From: Flammeovirgaceae bacterium SG7u.111
GTDB taxonomy: Bacteria > Bacteroidota > Bacteroidia > Cytophagales > Flammeovirgaceae
Length of the DNA stretch: 64,000 nucleotides
Reading direction: 5' to 3'
Assembly (NCBI GenBank): GCA_034044135.1
Contig: CP139021.1
Coordinates: 2,867,635-2,931,634 of the forward strand
Position numbers and translations under genes: made by a program. The notes below the pieces were generated by a model. That model had not been told where the DNA came from, did no database searches, and worked only from the letters and a program-made list of their open reading frames with translations. This document shows positions 46,304-54,162 of this stretch, one piece after another; position 1 is the stretch's first letter, and the number at the start of each line of letters is the position of its first letter.

Positions 46304-47020
46304 ATGATAAAAATCAATAAAATAACACTAATTGGATTAATGGGACTATTATCAATTATATTCGGATGTAAAACTGTATCAAATGATAAAAAGAAAAGTG
46401 ATACTGTTGTCGAAGATTTTAAGAAATACAGAGACAAGGAGAAAGAGGATGGATTTTTTATAGATTTTAATGAAAGTAAGTTTTGGGAGATTATTGATTA
46501 TTCAAAACAAAAATTCCCAGATAATAAGGATTTACAGGTTGACCTCTTGATTGATATAATTGCTGATAGAGAGGATGAAGAAATATTTCGATTTAATTTA
46601 TACAAAGATTGGGTTTATTATCAAGCTTATACTTCTGATTTGTGGGCTATTGCATACACAGCGACTTGTGGTTGTAGCGATGACAGTTTTAGCGACTATC
46701 GTTCTTGGTTGATTACTGAAGGAAAGGACAAATATTATAAAATACTTAAAGCAAGTCCAGATGACCTAGTAGATTCATTTGAGACAACAAAGGATATAAA
46801 TGGAAGGTGTGAAAAGTTCCATTCTTTTAGCTACTATGTTTATGAGAAGAAATATCCTGAGAGTATTGACCCAGGCTGGGATTTTGATGATAAATATTCA
46901 AAGTTTGATAAATCAGAGTTAAATTTTGACTTTCCAAAATTAGAGTTTAATTGGGAAGGGATTGAGGACATAAAAAAACTATTCCCTAGATTCTACAAGA
47001 AATATAATAACATTTGCTAA
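46304..47020 (+). CDS. DUF4240-type lipoprotein
   Basis: 238 residues. MGLLSIIFGCKTV is a lipobox (Cys22). WAIAYTATCGCSDDSFSDYRSWLITEGKDKYYKILKASPDDLVD, after FWEIIDYSKQ, is the DUF4240 signature. Family members are often carried next to toxin-immunity loci in other bacteria; the role here is unknown. Its stop codon overlaps the left core of site S5, and the last base of the stop may belong to the intron inserted there; the original sequence also ends in TAA. Confidence 0.8.
   Translation: MIKINKITLIGLMGLLSIIFGCKTVSNDKKKSDTVVEDFKKYRDKEKEDGFFIDFNESKFWEIIDYSKQKFPDNKDLQVDLLIDIIADREDEEIFRFNLYKDWVYYQAYTSDLWAIAYTATCGCSDDSFSDYRSWLITEGKDKYYKILKASPDDLVDSFETTKDINGRCEKFHSFSYYVYEKKYPESIDPGWDFDDKYSKFDKSELNFDFPKLEFNWEGIEDIKKLFPRFYKKYNNIC
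47006..47019 (+). repeat. Cassette site S5, left part before the intron
   Basis: ATAACATTTGCTA directly before the intron 3' end. Joined to 48882 (ACACGGTATAT...) it gives TTTGCTAACACGGTATAT, which pairs with ATATACTAACC-GTTAGCAAA. The original site is restored by removing the intron. Confidence 0.75.
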
Positions 47021-48881
47021 TCGAGTAGGCGGTCGTGAGCCATAAGCCCACGGTGCACCTCTCACACCACCGTACGTACGGTTCTCGTATACGGCGGTTC
47101 ACTAAATCAGACCTTCACTTTTTGGTAGTAGTCAGTCATACTCATGTACCCTCTCTTCTTTAGGCGGACCTCGGTGATGGTCGTACGTAAAATAGGGCTT
47201 TGGGCAACTGCCCAGCCTCCCATCCGTGTTCGACTCCAAGCATAGGCCATACCTTGTTCCACTCCTAAACGAATGAGGTTTTTACGTTTACGCTCAAGCT
47301 TTTTCCAGTCGTGCCATATGCAATACCGAAGTCGGTTCCGCAGCCACTCGTCTAGCTTTTTGAGTTTGGTGTAAATGCTTCCGAGCCGGAAGTTGTTAAT
47401 CCATCCTCTTGAAACTTCGTTGAGTCTACGGTTTCGTTCTTCAAGGCTGTAGGGCAATGTCTTCTTGGTGATAAACTTGAGTTTTCGTTTTAAGGATTTC
47501 CAACTCCCTTCCTTTACTACGAGTTGGTACTTGCCTTTTTCCCCCTTCTTATAGGTCGGTGTAAAACCATGGCCTAGCACTTCAAAACCTACTGGCCTGC
47601 GGATTCCGCTCTTTTCAAGATTGACCGGTAAGTCTAGCTTGTCTTTTAAGTAAAGAAAAACCTTGTTCCCAGTCTTCTTGGCTGCTGCTTTCGACTTAGT
47701 ATAAATACTAAAGTCGTCGGCATAGCGTACGAATCTACAACCTTCATTTTTGAGGTATTTATCCAGTTGGTCGAGCATTATGTTCGACAGCAACGGACTC
47801 AAAGGTGAGTCTTGTGGCACTCCTTTGCGACGTTTGTGCAACTTTCCGTTGATCTGGATTGGGGCACGTAGCCATTTTCGGATGAGCCACAAGGTTGTGG
47901 GGCACTTTACCTTTTCGTAGATCAGTTGCAGGAGTTTGTAGTGTTGCACTTCATCGAAGAACCCTTTCAAGTCGATATCTACAATATCTTGATAGCCATC
48001 GTTGATGTGTCTCAAGCTTTGTCGTACAGCCTTTTGGGTGTTCTTCTGCGGCCTGAAACCATAGCTTTCGCCTTCAAACTCTAGTTCGAATTTGGCTGCT
48101 AATTGTTGGCTTACCGCTTGTTGAAGCCATCTATCCACCACAGTTGGAACTCCTAGCAATCTTGTTTTCCCGTTTGATTTAGGGATCTCTACTCCTTTGA
48201 TAGCAGTCGGTACATACTTACGGTTGAGAATATCAAGTGCGATTACAGAGCGGTTTCCATCAACGAATGACTTTAGTCCGTCTGTATCCATAAAATCAAT
48301 TCCTGCCGAACCTTTGTTGCTTATCACTTTGCGACAAGCTTTGGCCAGGTTTCTCGCTTGTAGTACTTTTTCTATCATCCTTGTTCTGTCTTGTTGTCTT
48401 AAGTGGGGCTATCATCTTGCGAAGATTCCTTCACGAATTTCAACGTGATTTAATGTTCAGCCCTTCCCTCTCCTGTGAGGCCTCTGCTTTTCTCTAGCAG
48501 CTCGTTTCCCGGTCGGTACTATGGCCTCTGCTGACTTCTCAACTCCGTTTCCGATGTCGAGACCTCCCTCGGTAAGATGAATATCCTTGTATCTATCCCT
48601 GCTGAATCTACTATTTCGGCACTGTCCCCAATCGAAAACAAGGGCTTTGGACTTCGGCAGCATGTGGTACCTCATCCGACCTAATAGCCTCTGTATCCAG
48701 TTCCTGTTCGTCAGTACAGATACCGCAGTCTGGCTTACTTCAGTCCTTGGGTCGCCCCAAGCAACCTTGCCACTTGCTTTGCTTCGGGTAACGACTCCCG
48801 CGCATACGGGTCGGGGACGCCCAGTCTTTCACCCTTTGGAACACTCAAGTTCATGAGCTATATTCACCATTCAAGGCGCAC
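47020..48881 (-). mobile_element. Group II intron inserted in cassette site S5
   Basis: 1862 bases on the - strand. 5' end GTGCGCC (48881 downward), 3' end ...CTCGAT. Domain V is near 47066-47098, where ACCGCCGT pairs with ACGGTGGT around a TATACGAGAACCGTACGT centre; domain VI follows (GTGAG...CTCAC). The reverse transcriptase gene lies in domain IV. RT length and lack of an endonuclease domain resemble group IIC. The insertion is opposite to the cassette genes, and on that strand the flank is CCGTGT|TAGCAAA, close to the TTGT|T insertion site known for group IIC-attC introns. Confidence 0.85.
47107..48378 (-). CDS. Group II intron reverse transcriptase/maturase
   Basis: 423 residues, within the intron. 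RT palm with IDLKGFFDEVQ (motif 3), GVPQDSPLSPLLSN (motif 4 with D where most have G), YADDFSIYTKS (catalytic YADD) and LGHGFTPT. The thumb/X domain ends ITEVRLKKRGYMSMTDYY. No HNH endonuclease domain follows, as in class C RTs (about 420 aa; LtrA has about 600). It should splice the intron and drive retrohoming. No DGR or retron features are present. Confidence 0.93.
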   Translation of the reverse strand: MIEKVLQARNLAKACRKVISNKGSAGIDFMDTDGLKSFVDGNRSVIALDILNRKYVPTAIKGVEIPKSNGKTRLLGVPTVVDRWLQQAVSQQLAAKFELEFEGESYGFRPQKNTQKAVRQSLRHINDGYQDIVDIDLKGFFDEVQHYKLLQLIYEKVKCPTTLWLIRKWLRAPIQINGKLHKRRKGVPQDSPLSPLLSNIMLDQLDKYLKNEGCRFVRYADDFSIYTKSKAAAKKTGNKVFLYLKDKLDLPVNLEKSGIRRPVGFEVLGHGFTPTYKKGEKGKYQLVVKEGSWKSLKRKLKFITKKTLPYSLEERNRRLNEVSRGWINNFRLGSIYTKLKKLDEWLRNRLRYCIWHDWKKLERKRKNLIRLGVEQGMAYAWSRTRMGGWAVAQSPILRTTITEVRLKKRGYMSMTDYYQKVKV

Positions 48882-48950
48882 ACACGGTATATAAAATCAT
48901 AGCACCCTTCGGGATGCTACGCTTCATATACTAACCGTTAGCAAATATTA
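48882..48950 (+). repeat. Cassette site S5, right part after the intron
   Basis: Continues the left part: ACACGGTATATAAAATCATAGC, loop AGCACCCTTCGGGATGCT hairpin, then ATATACTAACCGTTAGCAAAT. The right core GTTAGCAAAT is the reverse complement of ATTTGCTAAC on the other side of the intron. Confidence 0.75.
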
Positions 48951-49016
48951 GAAAAAAACTGTAACACAAAAGAAATCAATTAGTCTAAATAATAAACATC
49001 AATCGAATAAATCAAA

Positions 49017-50057
49017 ATGACTAAAATTATGACCAAAATCTTTCTGCTAAGCCTAATTATTTCTCTTTTTAGTTGCAAGAATAATGAGAATATCGATACT
49101 TATTTAAACGACCTTCATGAAAAAGGACAACTTAACGGAAATGTATTGGTAACGAAAGACGGAAAAACTCTCTACGAAAAGTCATTTGGTTATACAGATG
49201 GCTCAAAAAACACAAAATTGACTATGGAATATCGATTTAATATTGGTTCAATATACAAGGAATTTCCAGCAGTTTCAATAATGCAACTACAAGAGAAAAA
49301 TCTAATAAATTTAGACGACAAAATTTCCAAATATATTCTTGAATTACCAAATTGGTCTGAAGAGATATCTGTTCAAAATTTATTACAATATTCAAGTGGA
49401 TTGCCAACAATTGGTTGGGACGTTTATTTTAGCAAAGGAATTAATGTAAATGATAATGATATACTAGAAGAGCTGAAATCTATTAAAAACCTTGAATTTG
49501 AGCCAGGTTCAGATTATTTATATTCAAATAGTAATCCCATTTTGTTGATTAAAATAGTGGAGAACATAACCAAAACCACGTTTAATAGATATTTGCAAGA
49601 AAATATATTCAATGTTTATGGGATGGAAAATACAATCATCAAAGAACAATATCCATATAAGGATAGAACATTAATGGCAATTCCTTTCAATGCAGATTTT
49701 AAAGAAGATGATTACAAACTATCAACAAAAAGTCTTTTATTCAGTTCGACCGCCAGAAATATGACAAATTGGTTTGAAGGATTGGGAGATTTTAAGGTTA
49801 TCAATAAAAAATCTGTAAAAAAACTATCCGAACAAGCTAAAAAAGGTGATAATATTCAATCGCCTCTTGGATATACCGTATGGGAAAATGATAAGATTAT
49901 CGAGCATTCTCATCACGGTTCAACTGCGAGTTACGAATGTGTTGCACGAAGATTTAAACAAGACAGAATTACCATTGTGGTCTTAACAAACCAAAAGCAC
50001 CAAAATGTTTTTGAAATATCAGATAAGATTTATGAAATTATAAAAAAAGATAAATAA
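49017..50057 (+). CDS. Serine-hydrolase of the beta-lactamase/penicillin-binding-like family, lipoprotein
   Basis: 346 residues. MTKIFLLSLIISLFSCKNNE is a lipoprotein signal with lipobox FSCK; a second in-frame ATG at 49029 could be used. Class C-like fold: FNIGSIYKEFPAVSIMQL with the S-x-x-K active Ser, YSNSNPILLIKIVE with Y-S-N, and HHGSTASY near the end (usual H-x-G). Likely a beta-lactamase-like esterase or peptidase on the cell surface. Cassette cargo; its stop is inside the next site. Confidence 0.85.
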   Translation: MTKIMTKIFLLSLIISLFSCKNNENIDTYLNDLHEKGQLNGNVLVTKDGKTLYEKSFGYTDGSKNTKLTMEYRFNIGSIYKEFPAVSIMQLQEKNLINLDDKISKYILELPNWSEEISVQNLLQYSSGLPTIGWDVYFSKGINVNDNDILEELKSIKNLEFEPGSDYLYSNSNPILLIKIVENITKTTFNRYLQENIFNVYGMENTIIKEQYPYKDRTLMAIPFNADFKEDDYKLSTKSLLFSSTARNMTNWFEGLGDFKVINKKSVKKLSEQAKKGDNIQSPLGYTVWENDKIIEHSHHGSTASYECVARRFKQDRITIVVLTNQKHQNVFEISDKIYEIIKKDK

Positions 50058-50186
50058 CATTTGCTATAAGTAATTGCTTGTTCTCGTCTACTTCTGAAAA
50101 TCCTCGCAGATTTTCAGTTTGGTGTGTACTTGCAAAGTTAATCGCTAAACCATGCAACTACTCATAGCCGATACCGTAAGCTAAAA
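50058..50186 (+). repeat. Cassette site S6 (left core partly deleted)
   Basis: Left TTGCTA-TAAGTAATTGC; right GCAACTACTCATAGCCGATACCGTAAGC. Thirteen inner positions with two wobbles. Compared with S5 (TTTGCTAACACGGTATAT) the left side has lost about six bases including AAC. The loop has a perfect 9-bp hairpin CTGAAAATC/GATTTTCAG. Confidence 0.65.
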
Positions 50187-50213
50187 AAAAATGAAGACGA
50201 ATTAAATGAATTT

Positions 50214-50609
50214 ATGAATAACAAAAAATATATAACAAAAGGCGAAGGACTTCCTAACTGGTCGAATCCTATTAGTCACGCAGTCGTTGTGAACAATATG
50301 TGTTTTGTGAGTGGTCAATTATCTGTAAATATTAAAGGTGAATATATTTCTGGAACAATACTAGAAGAAGGAAATTTAGCATTCTCTAATTTTTTTTCCG
50401 CTATAAAAAATGCTGAATTTGAGAAAGAAGATATTGTATTTATTGACATTGCTTTTGATAATCTAAAAGACTTACCTGAAATCAATAAATTGTATATGGA
50501 ATTATTTCCTGAAAATAACCGACCTGCAAGAACAATATATCAAGCAGAAGCTTTGCCTTTTGGTGGTAAAATCAAGATAACTGGAACTGCTGTAAAAGAA
50601 TTAGTCTGA
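50214..50609 (+). CDS. RidA/YjgF family protein
   Basis: 131 residues, usual RidA length. SHAVVVNNMCFVSGQLSVN, FFSAIKNAEFEKEDIVFIDIAFDNL, and RPARTIYQAEALPFGGKIKITGTA with the conserved Arg that binds the carboxylate of 2-aminoacrylate. RidA deaminates reactive enamines/imines. Alone in its cassette, 27 bases behind site S6. Confidence 0.9.
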   Translation: MNNKKYITKGEGLPNWSNPISHAVVVNNMCFVSGQLSVNIKGEYISGTILEEGNLAFSNFFSAIKNAEFEKEDIVFIDIAFDNLKDLPEINKLYMELFPENNRPARTIYQAEALPFGGKIKITGTAVKELV

Positions 50610-50642
50610 TGGACAACAAAAGGAATTTAAAAGCTTACTTAA

Positions 50643-50838
50643 AACAATTTGTACAATTAATACGGATTTTGGTGCTCAATTCAAAGTTTAGGCCTTTTAA
50701 CCAAGTCTGCCAAATCTTTTGATTTGGCTTTACAATAAAAAAGACAAAACAAAATAAAAAGTTTTGGCTAAGTTCTTAATCGGAAGTTAATCGCTTATTA
50801 ATTCCCATACTAACCATAGCCGAACCATTGTGGTGCAT
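50643..50838 (+). repeat. Cassette site S7 (diverged)
   Basis: Left AACAATTTGTACAATTAATACGG; right TTATTAATTCCCATACTAACC...ATTGTGG. The inner AATTAATA pairs with TTAATTC/TATTAATT; the outer ACAAT/ATTGT core is kept, but the right half has about 11 extra bases. A perfect 8-bp GCCAAATC/GATTTGGC hairpin lies in the loop. Confidence 0.5.
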
Positions 50839-50873
50839 TCAAGAAAACAGAAAATTAAAAGAGAATTTGGAAT

Positions 50874-51674
50874 ATGAAGATAATGTGTTTAAATGGATGG
50901 GGAGGAAAACTTTATGACAAATTACTTCCATATTTAACAAAAGAAAATCCAGACATTCTTTGCTTGCAAGAAGTTGTACATACACCTGAATCTGAAAAAG
51001 ACTGGCTTATATACAAAGATGGAAATCACATTCTTTCGCAAAGAGCAAACTTTTTTCGAGATGTCCAAACGGCATTACCTGAACACATTGGATCTTTTTG
51101 TCCAGCTTCTCAAGGAGTACTTTGGGATGAAGACACTAAAATTCCATCACAATGGGGATTAGCAACATTTGTGAGGAATTCCTATCCAATAATCGGACAG
51201 TTACAAGGTTTTGTGCATAAATCTTATTCGCCTTATGATTATGGAGAACATCCTCGTTCTCGAAGTGCACACGCTGTTAAAGTATTTGATTATAAAACAA
51301 ATAGACCAATTGTTGTTGCTCATATGCACGGATTAAGAGATTTGAACGGAAAAATGGACACACCTGAAAGAGCAATTCAAGCACAAAAATTGTTATCTCT
51401 TGCAAATGGATTGATTGAAAACAATGAAAATCTTATAGTCTGCGGAGATTTTAATGTAGAACCAAATAGTGAGACACTGAAAATTTTGTCAGAATCTGGA
51501 CTTACTGAGTTAGTTACCACACGAACAACAAAAGGAACTCGAAATTCCCATTATAAAAAGGAAAGTAAATTCGCGGATTATATGTTAGTAAACGACCAAA
51601 TCGACGTTTTGAATTTTAAGGTTGTTTTTGAACCAGAGGTTTCTGACCATTGCCCTTTAATTCTGACAATCTAA
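50874..51674 (+). CDS. Endonuclease/exonuclease/phosphatase-family protein
   Basis: 266 residues, no signal peptide. EEP motifs: NGWGGKLYDK, ILCLQEVV (metal-binding Glu), VVAHMHGL, IVCGDFNVEPNSE (Asp/Asn), KFADYMLV and VSDHCPLIL (general base His). A metal-dependent phosphodiesterase for DNA, RNA or phospholipid-like substrates; which one is unknown. The last gene of the array. Confidence 0.88.
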   Translation: MKIMCLNGWGGKLYDKLLPYLTKENPDILCLQEVVHTPESEKDWLIYKDGNHILSQRANFFRDVQTALPEHIGSFCPASQGVLWDEDTKIPSQWGLATFVRNSYPIIGQLQGFVHKSYSPYDYGEHPRSRSAHAVKVFDYKTNRPIVVAHMHGLRDLNGKMDTPERAIQAQKLLSLANGLIENNENLIVCGDFNVEPNSETLKILSESGLTELVTTRTTKGTRNSHYKKESKFADYMLVNDQIDVLNFKVVFEPEVSDHCPLILTI

Positions 51675-51693
51675 ATGATTGGAAATGATAAAA

Positions 51694-51835
51694 ACGCACC
51701 ACAATAATGTGTATAAGTAATAGCGGTTTAAGTGATAAAACGAAAGTATAGACATAAAACAAAGATCAGTTCTAAACCGATAGGTTTGTGAGTAGAAATC
51801 CGCTACTACTCATATACGATACCGTTACCCAACCA
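51694..51835 (+). repeat. Cassette site S8
   Basis: Left CGCACCACAATAATGTG-TATAAGTAATAGCGG; right CCGCTACTACTCATATACGATACCGTTACCC. Inner stem of 15 positions with two wobbles, right side asymmetric. It is the cleanest copy of the consensus and is followed by F2. Confidence 0.75.
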
Positions 51836-51837
51836 CC

Positions 51838-51876
51838 CATCACACTATACAAACCTTTATCCAATCATTTTCAACC
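51838..51876 (+). repeat. 39-bp flank F2 behind site S8
   Basis: 36 of 39 positions match F1 (43242-43280). Both sit directly behind the right core of a cassette site; together they bracket the stretch containing S2-S8. Confidence 0.75.
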
Positions 51877-52158
51877 AATTCTTCAAAAATTGAGGTAGCC
51901 TAAAAATATTTTACTAGCTTTAGGGCATCAAAAGATAAAAGAGATACCTATGTATACGAATGTCATTTCAATGTATTGGAAGCAATCAACCTCTCTAAGG
52001 GAAAGAGGTCGGGCTTGTTATATATTGTGGTGATATCATTTATAAGATATTACAATATGTAAAAGTCCGGCTCTAGAGTCGGACTTTTTTGTTTTTAGTC
52101 GACCGAAAAACAGTAGTTAAACCCAATTTAAAAAGAAGCATGATTAAAAAATGTACTA
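51877..52158. other. Gap with orphan terminator
   Basis: No gene. A strong hairpin with T-run at 52061-52095 has no gene upstream except the array's last site. It could terminate an unannotated small RNA. Confidence 0.45.
52061..52095 (+). terminator. Intrinsic terminator
   Basis: Perfect 9-bp stem AAAAGTCCG/CGGACTTTT around a 10-base loop (GCTCTAGAGT), then TTGTTTTT. About 60 bases before the MFS gene. Confidence 0.75.
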
Positions 52159-53367
52159 ATGAAAACGCTATTCAAAAATTACATAAACACGTTTAAGGGG
52201 CTTTCTACGGAAGTATGGTGGTTAGCATTGATTACGCTTATCAATAGAGCAGGCACCATGGTGATTCCCTTTCTTTCCTTGTACCTCAAAGAGGGATTGG
52301 GTTTTACCATGAACGATGTGGGCTGGGTGATGAGTGCCTTTGGCTTGGGCTCTGTTGCAGGTTCTTGGCTTGGTGGAAAACTCACAGATAAAGTGGGGTA
52401 CTACAAGGTGATGGTGGGAAGCCTGTTTGCCAGCGGTGTCTTGTTCGTTGCCTTGCAGTTTGCCAATTCCTTTGCCACGGTTTGTCTAGGTATTTTTGTG
52501 GTGATGCTCGCAGCCGACGCTTTCAGACCTGCCATTTTCGTAGCACTGAATGCGTATAGCAAGCCCGGAAACAGCATTCGTTCGCTGACACTGATCAGGC
52601 TTGCCATCAACTTAGGTTTTTCGGCTGGTCCGGCTATTGGCGGACTTATAGTCACGGGTTTGAGCTATGCTGGTTTGTTTTGGGTAGATGGTGTCACCTG
52701 TATCCTCGCCGCTTTTTTGATGGTTCAGGTATTGAATCCGAAGAAGGTAAAAGTGATGGAAACTGTGGTGAACAGCAATCCGGTTTCGCCCTATAAGGAC
52801 AAGGCTTACTTGATCTTTTTGGTGGCGATGACGCTGTTTGGATTTGTATTTTTGCAGTATTTTTCCACCATCACTATTTACTATAAAGACATACATGCGC
52901 TGAGTGAATTCCAGATTGGGCTTATCCTTGGCTTGAACGGGTTTCTTATTTTTGTATTCGAAATGCCGCTGATAAAATGGTTGGAAACAACAAGCTTTAG
53001 CAAGCTAGGAGTTGTTTTTTTCGGGGCAGTACTTACCGGCCTGAGCTTGTTTGTATTGAACCTAACCGGTTGGTCTGGCGTGCTGGTAATAGGTATGCTA
53101 TTGATGACCTTTGGAGAGATGGTGGCTTTCCCCTATTCCAACGCCTTTGCCACAGACAGGGCTAAGAAAGGAAACCAAGGCGAGTACATGGCGCTGTACA
53201 CCATTTCGTTTTCCATCGCTCATGTTTTCAGCCATAATGTTGGTTTGCAAATGACCAGCAGGCTTGGTTTTGACAATACGTGGTATATTATTACAGGCAT
53301 TGCTGCAGTTTGTGCGCTGCTATTATTTAGTTTGAAAAGGAATTTGCTTAGGTTCAAACATTCATAG
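52159..53367 (+). CDS. Major facilitator superfamily transporter
   Basis: 402 residues with about 12 membrane segments. Loop 2-3 signature GSVAGSWLGGKLTDKVGYYKVMV (the G-x-x-x-D-(R/K)-x-G-x-(K/R) motif) is clear. N-terminal half: WWLALITLINRAGTMVIPFLSLYL; later EMVAFPYSNAFATDRA. It resembles MdtH/drug-efflux MFS, but the substrate is unknown. Monocistronic, just right of the array. Confidence 0.88.
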   Translation: MKTLFKNYINTFKGLSTEVWWLALITLINRAGTMVIPFLSLYLKEGLGFTMNDVGWVMSAFGLGSVAGSWLGGKLTDKVGYYKVMVGSLFASGVLFVALQFANSFATVCLGIFVVMLAADAFRPAIFVALNAYSKPGNSIRSLTLIRLAINLGFSAGPAIGGLIVTGLSYAGLFWVDGVTCILAAFLMVQVLNPKKVKVMETVVNSNPVSPYKDKAYLIFLVAMTLFGFVFLQYFSTITIYYKDIHALSEFQIGLILGLNGFLIFVFEMPLIKWLETTSFSKLGVVFFGAVLTGLSLFVLNLTGWSGVLVIGMLLMTFGEMVAFPYSNAFATDRAKKGNQGEYMALYTISFSIAHVFSHNVGLQMTSRLGFDNTWYIITGIAAVCALLLFSLKRNLLRFKHS

Positions 53368-53433
53368 ACTTGAAAATGGCGCAGAAATAGATGAGGTTTC
53401 TGTGCCATTTCTAGCTTTTGGATAGTTGAAGTT

Positions 53434-54162
53434 TTAATTACCGCTAGCAGTCCATTCAATAGCTTGTTCCAATATTTTCTTGTAGTTGGGATTATTGAAT
53501 ACAGAGGTGTCTTTGCCTGGTTGGAGGTATACGATTTTCGATTTCCCAAACTCGTGGGTCCAGCCTAGGTAGTGCATGCTTTCGGGGTGCATGGTGAGCA
53601 AGAGCGGGGTTACATTGGGTAAGATCTCGCAACCGCCATACATTTCGCCTTCCATTTCGAAGGCTTCCATGCCGCTGGTGATAGGGTGGCTTGGGTTTAC
53701 TATCTGAACCTTATATTTCATATTGGGCTTGGTAATGGACTTTACCTCTTTGCCAAATTGGAAAAATGGCTCTTTGTGGTATTTTCCGCCTATCAAAAAC
53801 TTATAATCTCCCCAGTTTTGGTAAGATTGGAGCGACTGGTGCAAAAAGACCACACCCTTACCCTTTTTGAGCATTTTGATAAAGTCTTTTTTGTACTGGT
53901 TTTCTATTTTGGGTGAAAGGTCATAGAACACTATGGCATCGTAGTCTTTTATTTTTTTTGAGCCCCAGAGACTGTTGGCCTTAGGCTGGACGACCGTTTC
54001 GTATTTGATGCTCTGAAAACCGTCAAACATGGCAAAGAAAGGTTCTTTTTCAAATTCCTGCCCACCTGTTACCACCAATATACTTATGGAACTGTTGGTG
54101 GAATAGGGTGTATGGAAAGCAAATAACAAGAGAATGAAAGAGAATATGAGTAGCTTTTTCAT
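53434..54162 (-). CDS. ThuA-like (glutamine-amidotransferase-fold) exported protein
   Basis: 242 residues from MKKLLIFSFILLLFAFHTPYS (signal peptide; a Met nine residues upstream was not used). SILVVTGGQEFEKEPFFAMF, IVFYDLSPKIENQYKKDFIKMLKKGKGVVFLHQSL and VNPSHPITSGMEAFEMEGEMYGG match ThuA/trehalose-utilisation-like domains, GATase1-type fold. Members in Bacteroidota are linked to carbohydrate turnover. Enzymatic role not known. Convergent with the MFS gene. Confidence 0.85.
   Translation of the reverse strand: MKKLLIFSFILLLFAFHTPYSTNSSISILVVTGGQEFEKEPFFAMFDGFQSIKYETVVQPKANSLWGSKKIKDYDAIVFYDLSPKIENQYKKDFIKMLKKGKGVVFLHQSLQSYQNWGDYKFLIGGKYHKEPFFQFGKEVKSITKPNMKYKVQIVNPSHPITSGMEAFEMEGEMYGGCEILPNVTPLLLTMHPESMHYLGWTHEFGKSKIVYLQPGKDTSVFNNPNYKKILEQAIEWTASGN

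Larger units (their letters stand above)
39985..51876 (+). other. Integron-like gene cassette array (no intact integrase)
   Basis: From the recombinase remnant to the sequence following the last site, ten AT-rich genes or gene groups alternate with long imperfect hairpin sites S0-S8. Nearly all genes run +. Each site begins 0-34 bases after a stop codon and ends 16-70 bases before the next start, so each unit is one ORF (or small operon) plus one site. The genes are functionally unrelated. The organisation fits cassettes of an integron, or of a CALIN (clusters of attC lacking integrase). The site family is not one I can name. Confidence 0.65.

Noticed and set aside
47107..48378. Reverse transcriptase as part of a retron, DGR or defence RT
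   Set aside because: Domain V/VI structure, GTGCG 5' end and precise splice junctions that rejoin a hairpin show an ordinary group II intron; no msr/msd, template repeat or effector gene.
43144..51835. Regularly spaced repeats that could be a CRISPR array
   Set aside because: Sites are separated by whole genes, not 30-40 bp spacers, and differ in length and loop. No Cas genes.
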